Shown here: positions 6,988-11,004 of the stretch, in pieces
How positions within the stretch are numbered: position 1 is the first letter of the stretch
How the letters are laid out: every line of letters begins with the position of its first letter
Origin: Ktedonobacterales bacterium
Lineage (GTDB): Bacteria; Chloroflexota; Ktedonobacteria; Ktedonobacterales; JACDGC01
DNA length: 11,004 bases
Direction: 5' to 3'
NCBI GenBank assembly: GCA_013815535.1
Contig: JACDGC010000066.1
Span: 1-11,004, forward strand
Translations under genes and position numbers: made by a program
The notes under the pieces: generated by a model
Databases searched by the model: none
What the model saw: only the letters and a program-made list of their open reading frames with translations
What the model was told of the DNA's origin: nothing

Positions 6988-7596
6988 ATGCGCTTGCGCC
7001 AAATCTTGAGCTATCTTGTAGTCTGTGCCGTAGTGGGGTTCGTGGTCGTCACGCTGGCGCACATGCACATTCCCCTGGCACGCCACGGCACGCTGAGGGG
7101 CGTGCCATCACCAGGCAGCAGCGCCACGGGACCCACCCCAACCGTCTTGCCCGCCGTTGGCACCCCCACCCAGGTGCAAGATTTCGCCAACCGCGTCATT
7201 GCTCGCACGAACCAATATCGCGCCCAATTCGGCTGCCCTGCGCTGCAACTGAACACGATTTTGATGGGCACCGCCGAAGCGCATAGCGAAGATATGGCGC
7301 TCCACGACTTCGTTGGCCACAATAGTTCCGATGGCACCACTGCCTGGGACCGTATGGCGCGTGCGGGCTATCACTATGCCATCGTGGAAGAAAACGTCGC
7401 CTGGGGCCAGCAGACCCCCGAGCAAGCGGTAGATGCCTGGTTCATCGAGACGCCCCCCAATGACCTGCATCGCAAGAACATCCTCAATTGTCAGGTCGTG
7501 GATGTTGGGGTTGGCTATTACTACCTCGCCAACGACCCCGGCAAGATCACCAATCACACCTATTGGACACAGGATTTTGGGCGACCTTCCCCCTAA
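6988..7596 (+). CDS. CAP/SCP-domain (YkwD-like) secreted or membrane-anchored protein
   Basis: About 202 residues: an N-terminal hydrophobic segment (LSYLVVCAVVGFVVVTLA, about residues 6-24) acting as signal peptide or anchor, a Gly/Pro/Thr-rich linker, and a bacterial CAP domain filling the rest. CAP motifs in order: RVIARTNQYRAQFGCPAL, AHSEDMALHDFVGHNSSDG, ARAGYHYAIVEENVAWG, HRKNILNCQVVDVGVGY and YWTQDFG. The conserved cavity residues are present: H99, the acidic pair E134/E135, and H161. C83 and C168 could form a disulfide outside the cell. The biochemical role of bacterial CAP proteins is mostly unknown. I chose ATG 6988, which gives a typical signal sequence and follows a G-rich stretch (AGGGGGG, 6967-6973); the in-frame ATG at 6961 is the alternative and has no ribosome binding site. 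The stop overlaps the stop of the convergent membrane gene. Confidence 0.88.
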   Translation: MRLRQILSYLVVCAVVGFVVVTLAHMHIPLARHGTLRGVPSPGSSATGPTPTVLPAVGTPTQVQDFANRVIARTNQYRAQFGCPALQLNTILMGTAEAHSEDMALHDFVGHNSSDGTTAWDRMARAGYHYAIVEENVAWGQQTPEQAVDAWFIETPPNDLHRKNILNCQVVDVGVGYYYLANDPGKITNHTYWTQDFGRPSP

Positions 7597-8033
7597 CCGT
7601 GCCAGCGCTGCCACACCCACGTGCCGAACCAGATGCCCGAAATCAGCAGCGCCAGCATGCCAAGATGAACCGTCGCCTGCGCTGCCCAGGCAGGCACAAA
7701 GATATACCCCATCCACAACCCAATGATCCCCAGGTAGCCAATCGTAAAGGCGTTTGATTGAGCATTGCGGCTGGCGTCGATTTGGCCTTCATCCAAATCC
7801 TGGTCGCTCCAAGCGAGATCGCCGCTCAGCGCCAAGATGCCGAAGGCGCTCAGGCTGATGATGGCAAACACGATCACCATAAAATTGATGATGGTGAGTT
7901 TCCTACTGATGACCACCCACGCCAAGAAGATGACCGCTGCGCCAGCGCCAGCCCAGCAAAGGATTGCTGCCAGCCGCTGACGGGTACGCCGCGCGAGCAT
8001 GGCGCTGGCAGATGGGGTTGGGAGTTTTTGCAT
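7593..8033 (-). CDS. Four-TM membrane protein, last gene of the XRE-regulator operon
   Basis: A 146-residue protein with four hydrophobic helices: LAAILCWAGAGAAVIFLAWVV (about 22-42), TIINFMVIVFAIISLSAFGIL (about 47-68), AFTIGYLGIIGLWMGYIFV (about 94-113) and VHLGMLALLISGIWFGTWVW (about 121-141). Between helices 2 and 3 is an acidic loop, WSDQDLDEGQIDASRNAQSN. Size and layout recall the small membrane proteins (such as the DUF2178 group) often encoded beside 70-residue XRE regulators, but I cannot confirm the family. ATG 8033 is chosen because GGAGG (8040-8044) lies 6 nt upstream; an in-frame ATG at 8063 would add ten residues and lacks such a site. The gene starts 36 nt after the regulator's stop. 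Its TAG overlaps the TAA of the convergent CAP gene in CTAA (7593-7596), leaving no room for a terminator between them. Confidence 0.8.
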   Translation of the reverse strand: MQKLPTPSASAMLARRTRQRLAAILCWAGAGAAVIFLAWVVISRKLTIINFMVIVFAIISLSAFGILALSGDLAWSDQDLDEGQIDASRNAQSNAFTIGYLGIIGLWMGYIFVPAWAAQATVHLGMLALLISGIWFGTWVWQRWHG

Positions 8034-8069
8034 ACGCAACCTCCACAGGTGAATGGCAAGCACAACAGG

Positions 8070-8282
8070 CTATTCCGCTGGGGCCAGCCAAAAAATCTCT
8101 TCGAGAGGCCGCCCAAAGAAGGCCGCCAAGCGCAACGCTAACTCGATCGAGGGGACGTAGCGGCCCACCTCAAGCGCCAAGATGGTGTGCCGCGTCACTC
8201 CTAATTCGTGACCCAATTGTTCCTGCGTCAAGCCATGTTCCTGGCGCAATTCACGCAAGCGATTCACAACCTGATACTTCAT
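8070..8282 (-). CDS. XRE-family helix-turn-helix transcriptional regulator
   Basis: A 70-residue protein that is little more than one Cro/CI-type HTH domain. The sequence VNRLRELRQEHGLTQEQLGHELGV gives helices 1 and 2, TRHTILALEVGRYVPSIELALRLAAFFG covers the recognition helix and helix 4, and RPLEEIFWL closes the fold. This is the short XRE type whose best-known members sit next to small multi-TM proteins and repress their own operon. It binds DNA as a dimer in the cytoplasm. Here it lies between two membrane-protein genes on the same strand, and a long palindrome overlaps the operon promoter (8797-8856), making autoregulation likely. The start at ATG 8282 is the only in-frame choice after a TGA three codons upstream; its own ribosome binding site is poor (TGAG), while a good GGAG lies before a seven-codon frame just upstream. 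Confidence 0.92.
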   Translation of the reverse strand: MKYQVVNRLRELRQEHGLTQEQLGHELGVTRHTILALEVGRYVPSIELALRLAAFFGRPLEEIFWLAPAE

Positions 8283-8291
8283 CGACCGCGC

Positions 8292-8315
8292 TCAATCATG
8301 GTCAGCATGCTCCAT
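8292..8315 (-). other. Seven-codon upstream frame before the XRE gene
   Basis: ATG at 8315 opens MEHADHD followed by TGA at 8294-8292, in the same reading frame as the regulator, whose ATG follows three codons later. GGAG at about 8324-8327 lies at a good distance from this ATG, better than anything in front of the regulator's own start. It may be a leader peptide allowing re-initiation, or the remnant of a longer N-terminus closed by a nonsense codon. Chance remains possible for so short a frame. Confidence 0.3.
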
Positions 8316-8355
8316 CAGCGGCGCTCCGTTGCAACGAGTCGGCCAGCATCCTTCA

Positions 8356-8754
8356 TTATGTACGCCGCCACTGCACAAGCGCCAATAGGGGAAAGACACC
8401 CGGCAAGAGCAACAGCACCACCGCCTCGATCGTGTAGACGAAGAGCCCCCCGCCAGAATAGGCGGTGCGGGCGGGGATGCCATTGCGCCGTGTGATTTCC
8501 CAGGCAAGCAACAGAAACGTGAGCGAATTCGCCGCTAACAGCAACGCGGCCCCCGCCCACAGCAGATGCGTTGCTACTGGTGCGCTGCCAAACCAAAAGG
8601 CGACGCCCACCATCAGCGCTGTTGCGATGGCAAACTCGACGACGATGAAACGTGTGCCGTGATAGGTGAGATCCATCCGCACTGGTTCGCGTACAGCCAA
8701 CGACAACCGACGGCTACGTGCCCCAACTGATTTTCCCATCTCGCGTACCCTCAT
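8356..8754 (-). CDS. Three-TM membrane protein, first gene of the XRE-regulator operon
   Basis: About 132 residues, family not recognised. A basic N-terminus (EMGKSVGARSRRLSLAVREP) precedes three hydrophobic helices: FIVVEFAIATALMVGVAFWF, LLWAGAALLLAANSLTFLLLAW and FVYTIEAVVLLLLPGVFPLLAL. The loop between helices 2 and 3 is polar (EITRRNGIPARTAYSGG), and the protein ends QWRRT. The start is uncertain. ATG 8754 has AAGG 8 nt upstream; ATG 8739 has GAGGG at 8 nt and is an equal candidate; ATG 8676 (MDLTYHG) would leave just the membrane part; a TTG at 8790 is least likely. The gene directly follows the palindromic operator and strong promoter, with a gap of 73 nt to the regulator. A role as sensor, toxin-like effector or immunity-like partner of the regulator is speculation. 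Confidence 0.72.
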   Translation of the reverse strand: MRVREMGKSVGARSRRLSLAVREPVRMDLTYHGTRFIVVEFAIATALMVGVAFWFGSAPVATHLLWAGAALLLAANSLTFLLLAWEITRRNGIPARTAYSGGGLFVYTIEAVVLLLLPGVFPLLALVQWRRT

Positions 8755-8796
8755 TCCTGCGGCCTTATGCCGCTCGTGCTCAAGAACCAAATGTCC

Positions 8797-8832
8797 ATGT
8801 TATGCATACGTAACGTTACGCATGCATAACAT
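8797..8832. promoter_or_regulatory. 36-bp near-perfect palindromic operator
   Basis: The two 18-bp halves meet at 8814/8815 and are complementary at 17 of 18 pairs; the only mismatch is A8808 against C8821. The palindrome contains two related sites, TTATGCATACGTAA (8800-8813) and TTACGCATGCATAA (8816-8829), each itself roughly palindromic, centred 16 bp apart. It covers the -10 box end and start point of the operon promoter on the minus strand. This is the position expected for a repressor operator; the XRE regulator of the operon is the natural candidate to bind it. Confidence 0.85.
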
Positions 8833-8856
8833 AGCATCCCTACAAGAGTTTGTCAA
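8828..8856 (-). promoter_or_regulatory. Strong sigma-70 type promoter of the XRE/membrane-protein operon
   Basis: On the minus strand a consensus -35 box TTGACA (8856-8851) is followed after exactly 17 bp by TATGTT (8833-8828), which is preceded by TGC, an extended -10 element. The predicted transcription start is near 8821, inside the palindrome. This is the best promoter match in the window, which makes sense for a promoter held under repression. Confidence 0.8.
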
Positions 8857-8861
8857 GGGCA

Positions 8862-8941
8862 GCGGAGCGAGACCACGCCATCTCGGACGCGCTAAGGGGC
8901 AGGCGGATGCGAGACCGCCGCTGCTTGCGTTGAGCGGTCTC
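8862..8941. repeat. Repeated GAGACC motifs upstream of the operon promoter
   Basis: GCGGAGCGAGACC (8862-8874) recurs as GCGGATGCGAGACC (8903-8916), differing by one inserted T, 41-42 bp apart. The second copy forms a hairpin, GAGACCGC (8911-8918) with GCGGTCTC (8934-8941). The first copy can also pair as CGAGA (8868-8872) with TCTCG (8881-8885). No gene is visible in 8857-9014. The hairpin is followed on the plus strand by AAAAAA (8944-8949), not by T's, so it is not a normal terminator for either strand. It may be an upstream regulatory site or a degenerate repeat. Confidence 0.4.
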
Positions 8942-9014
8942 TAGAAAAAAGAAGTCAACGAATCACCTGTACGGCGTTTACCGTGGCGTGTGAGGGCCAG
9001 CGCGTTAGAGGACA

Positions 9015-9785
9015 TTACGCATCTGCCGCGAAAGTCGTATTCGCGGAATTGTCGCTGCCAACCGTGATCGTCCCACTCGTCAGAATGGTGCCATGAAAAC
9101 ACTGGTTGCCAGGGACGGTAAAAGCCAACGCGGCGTTGCCAACCCCATCGGTTGTCCCTGTAAAGGTTATGGTGCAGCCGATGGGGTCCAGATGCCCAAA
9201 AGTGAGCACGACCGCGATGGGGGCATCGGGGTGCGTGCTCGCGTGAATGATGAGTTGCGCGGGGCAGCCCCCTTGGAGGGGCGTGGGCGCTGTGCCATCT
9301 TGCACCGTGCGGCCCCCCAAGATTGGTGGCTGGGTAAGTGGGGCACACGTGGGCGTGTTGACTGTGAAGGGCGTCGCGGTCGCTGTGGCCGTGGGGAGGG
9401 GGCTGCTAGCAGGCGTCGGCGTGGGCTGGGTGAGTGGCCCCAGCGGGCTGGTGGCCACGGCCACCGGGGCCAGATCCGCTGCCGTGGGCATGGGACGCAA
9501 CGGCGCAACGGGAAACGTTGCATCTCCCCCATGCGCCGCACCGGGGTTCGCCCCGCCAGGTGCACCACCGAACCACTGCGGCGCGACTTGATGGGCCACG
9601 AGCACCGTGGCGATCAGACACATCCCAACGAGGGTCAGCGTAATCGCCGTCACCAGCAAACTGAAGCTGCGGCGAAAGCCGATATCGACCTCCCAGCGCA
9701 TAGAGATGTCCGCCACCCGATCTTCCCACCACTGGCGGAGTGACACCGTCTTCATGTGGCGCATCCTTTCGCCTTGCCGAGTCAT
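9015..9785 (-). CDS. Single-pass membrane protein with Pro/Thr linker and four-Cys outer domain
   Basis: A 256-residue protein of unknown function. Order: a charged cytoplasmic N-terminus with WWEDRVADISMRWEVDIGFRRS (about 19-40), one membrane helix (FSLLVTAITLTLVGMCLIATVLVA, about 41-64), a linker rich in Gly, Ala, Pro and Thr (about 72-145, including PTPTPASSPLPTATATATP), and an outer domain of about 110 residues with cysteines at 147, 174, 204 and 229. The outer domain has alternating hydrophobic patterns (QLIIHAS, AVVLTFGHL, CTITFTG, AALAFTVPG), suggesting a beta-sandwich stabilised by two disulfides. The start is either ATG 9785 (AAGGGA 5 nt upstream) or ATG 9755 (AAGGA 8 nt upstream). 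It is transcribed divergently from fabH. An anti-sigma-factor-like arrangement was considered but no zinc-binding motif is seen. Confidence 0.8.
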   Translation of the reverse strand: MTRQGERMRHMKTVSLRQWWEDRVADISMRWEVDIGFRRSFSLLVTAITLTLVGMCLIATVLVAHQVAPQWFGGAPGGANPGAAHGGDATFPVAPLRPMPTAADLAPVAVATSPLGPLTQPTPTPASSPLPTATATATPFTVNTPTCAPLTQPPILGGRTVQDGTAPTPLQGGCPAQLIIHASTHPDAPIAVVLTFGHLDPIGCTITFTGTTDGVGNAALAFTVPGNQCFHGTILTSGTITVGSDNSANTTFAADA

Positions 9786-9861
9786 AAACGTCCCTTCTCA
9801 GCATAGCCCCCCGAATCGCATAAATCGTTCCGAAGACGAACACGGTGCTCATCACCCCCTG

Positions 9862-9904
9862 CGCGGCGGGTGGGTGGCGGCCCCAAACCCCGCCGCGTAA
9901 AAAA
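9862..9904. repeat. GC hairpin with G-tracts and A6 in the divergent region
   Basis: CGCGGCGGG (9862-9870) pairs with CCCGCCGCG (9889-9897). The left arm and loop contain GGCGGGTGGGTGGCGG (9865-9880), a run of G-tracts with 1-nt spacers that could form a two-layer G-quadruplex. AAAAAA follows at 9899-9904. It lies between the starts of the divergent membrane-protein gene and fabH. No coding region is evident in 9786-10041; the element may influence both promoters. Confidence 0.4.
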
Positions 9905-9911
9905 CCCAGGC

Positions 9912-9940
9912 TCGTCAGCGGCTCGACTGTGTGTTATGAT
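9912..9940 (+). promoter_or_regulatory. Putative fabH promoter
   Basis: TCGTCA (9912-9917, 4 of 6 matches) and TATGAT (9935-9940, 5 of 6) are 17 bp apart, and TGT directly before the -10 box supplies an extended -10 element. Transcription would start near 9947, giving an untranslated leader of about 95 nt. Confidence 0.55.
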
Positions 9941-9950
9941 ATCTCAAAAG

Positions 9951-9978
9951 CTGTAGCTGGTTATAGTCCAGCAAGCAG
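9951..9978 (+). repeat. Hairpin in the fabH leader
   Basis: GCTGG (9956-9960) pairs with CCAGC (9968-9972) around a 7-nt loop, and CTG (9951-9953) can pair with CAG (9976-9978) outside. It lies at the start of the predicted fabH mRNA. It is too small to identify as any known riboswitch, and no T-tract follows. Confidence 0.35.
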
Positions 9979-10041
9979 CGCGCGTTCGACCAACGTCGCT
10001 TCGAGCTGCGCACCACCCATTCTTGCGAAGGAAGCATTCCG

Positions 10042-11004
10042 ATGAACAGCGCCATCACGGGCTGGGGCATGCAGGTGCCCACGCGCATCTTGACCAACGC
10101 GGAACTTGAAGTCATGGTGGACACCAGCGACGAGTGGATCGTCTCGCGCACAGGCATCCGCGAGCGCCATGTGGCCAACGCCGAAGAGTCCGCTTCAACC
10201 CTGGCTATTGGGGCAGCGCGTCAGGCCCTCACCCGCGCGAACCTCAGCGCGAACGAACTGGATATGATCATCGTTGCCACGGTGACGGGCGACTATACCT
10301 TCCCTTCCACCGCCTGCCTGGTGCAGGATGCCTTGGGGGCCTCCTGCCCGGCGTTCGACATTCAGGCAGCCTGCACGGGGTGGATCTATGGCGCGGTCAT
10401 GGCGCACCAGTTCATCGCTGCGGGCACGTTGCGCAATGTGCTCGTCATTGGCGTCGAGGTGCTGACGAAGATCACCGATTTCGATGATCGCGGCACTTGC
10501 GTGCTCTTTGGCGACGGCGCGGGGGCGACGGTCTTTTCCGCAGGGACGGGCAAGGGGGGCATCCTGGGGTGGACGTTGGGGGCCGATGGCGCGCGCCCCG
10601 AGCAGCTCTATCGCCCAGCGGGCGGCTCACGCATCCCTCTGACGCGCGAGAATATGGACACCCACGAAGCCTACATCAACATGATGGGGTCCGAAGTCTT
10701 CAAATTTGCGACGCGCGTGATGGGCACCGCCATGGAAGAGGCCATGACAAAAGCCAACCTGACCACGCAGGATATGGATCTTTTCATCCCACATCAAGCG
10801 AATCTGCGCATCATCGAAGCAGCGTCGAAGCGGCTGGATCTGCCCGCCGAGAAGGTCTTTGTCAACATCGAGCGCTATGGCAACACCTCAGCCGCCGCCA
10901 TCCCCATCGCCCTGTGTGAGGCCATCGCCACCGGGCGCGTCCACCCCGGCAGCAAATTGGGCATGGTCGCCTTTGGCGCAGGCCTCACCTGGGGGGCGCT
11001 GGCG
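10042..11004 (+). CDS. fabH: Beta-ketoacyl-ACP synthase III (3' partial)
   Basis: The frame opens at ATG 10042 after GAAGGAAG (10027-10034) and stays open to the window end, giving 321 residues without a stop; family members are about 317-335 long, so only a few residues are missing. FabH condenses an acyl-CoA primer with malonyl-ACP to start type II fatty acid synthesis. The catalytic triad is present: C111 in AACTGW, H251 in PHQANLRIIEA and N281 in ERYGNTSAAAIP. Other blocks are TSDEWIVSRTGIRERH near residue 28, VLFGDGAGATVF near 154 and the C-terminal FGAGLTWGA. The residue after ACTG is Trp, where Phe is usual, which may affect the active-site surroundings. A related thiolase-fold enzyme using other primers cannot be ruled out, but the motifs are those of FabH. 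It has its own promoter with a leader of about 95 nt and is divergent from the membrane-protein gene. Confidence 0.93.
   Translation, partial: MNSAITGWGMQVPTRILTNAELEVMVDTSDEWIVSRTGIRERHVANAEESASTLAIGAARQALTRANLSANELDMIIVATVTGDYTFPSTACLVQDALGASCPAFDIQAACTGWIYGAVMAHQFIAAGTLRNVLVIGVEVLTKITDFDDRGTCVLFGDGAGATVFSAGTGKGGILGWTLGADGARPEQLYRPAGGSRIPLTRENMDTHEAYINMMGSEVFKFATRVMGTAMEEAMTKANLTTQDMDLFIPHQANLRIIEAASKRLDLPAEKVFVNIERYGNTSAAAIPIALCEAIATGRVHPGSKLGMVAFGAGLTWGALA

Noticed and set aside
7108..7716. Minus-strand frame of 202 codons opposite the CAP-domain gene.
   Set aside because: Antisense to conserved CAP motifs and overlapping the end of the 4-TM gene; no supporting motif or ribosome binding site noted.
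8911..8949. Hairpin with A6 considered as a terminator for the gene ending at 9015.
   Set aside because: Read on the minus strand, the T-run comes before the hairpin, and on the plus strand the hairpin is followed by A's, so it does not fit an intrinsic terminator in either direction.
1..11004. Search by eye for CRISPR arrays, tRNA or rRNA genes, transposase genes, attachment sites and replication origins.
   Set aside because: No regularly spaced repeats, tRNA-like cloverleaf with a T-loop, transposase motifs or DnaA-box clusters were seen.

Overview
The window is GC-rich, densely coding bacterial chromosome with no sign of a phage, plasmid, insertion sequence, CRISPR array, tRNA or rRNA. 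Nothing names the organism directly. A Ycf45/SpoIIIAA-type ATPase tail, secreted proteins with Pro/Thr-rich (TPTP-like) linkers and a single-pass membrane-anchored PQQ propeller would fit the Chloroflexota. That placement is inference from gene style, not from a marker gene.

Layout, left to right. (1) Positions 1-707 (+): C-terminal part of a Ycf45/SpoIIIAA-like ATPase, cut by the window edge, followed by a perfect 15-bp inverted repeat. (2) 789-2171 (+): membrane-anchored PQQ-repeat beta-propeller, separated by a bidirectional hairpin from (3) a minus-strand ABC exporter pair, 4158-2255, whose ATPase and permease overlap by ATGA. (4) 5053-4244 (-): S-adenosylmethionine hydrolase (DUF62 family). 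(5) Divergent from it, 5272-6899 (+): mtaB, a tRNA t6A37 methylthiotransferase, overlapping by ATGA a small CxxC protein of unknown function. (6) 6988-7596 (+): secreted or membrane-anchored CAP/SCP-domain protein, whose stop codon overlaps the stop of the convergent operon. (7) 8754-7593 (-): three-gene operon of a 3-TM protein, a 70-residue XRE-type repressor and a 4-TM protein. (8) 9785-9015 (-): single-pass membrane protein with a Pro/Thr linker and a four-cysteine outer domain. (9) 10042-end (+): fabH, beta-ketoacyl-ACP synthase III, missing only its last residues.

The most interesting structure is upstream of the three-gene operon. A 36-bp palindrome with a single mismatched pair (8797-8832) covers the -10 box and predicted start point of a near-consensus extended -10 promoter (TTGACA, 17 bp, TGC-TATGTT). 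It is built from two related 14-bp sites in inverted orientation. The simplest reading is an autoregulated operon in which the XRE protein shuts off its own promoter and the two membrane proteins act as sensor, effector or antagonist. The rest of the window is housekeeping (lipid initiation, tRNA modification, SAM hydrolysis) mixed with cell-envelope proteins of unknown role.
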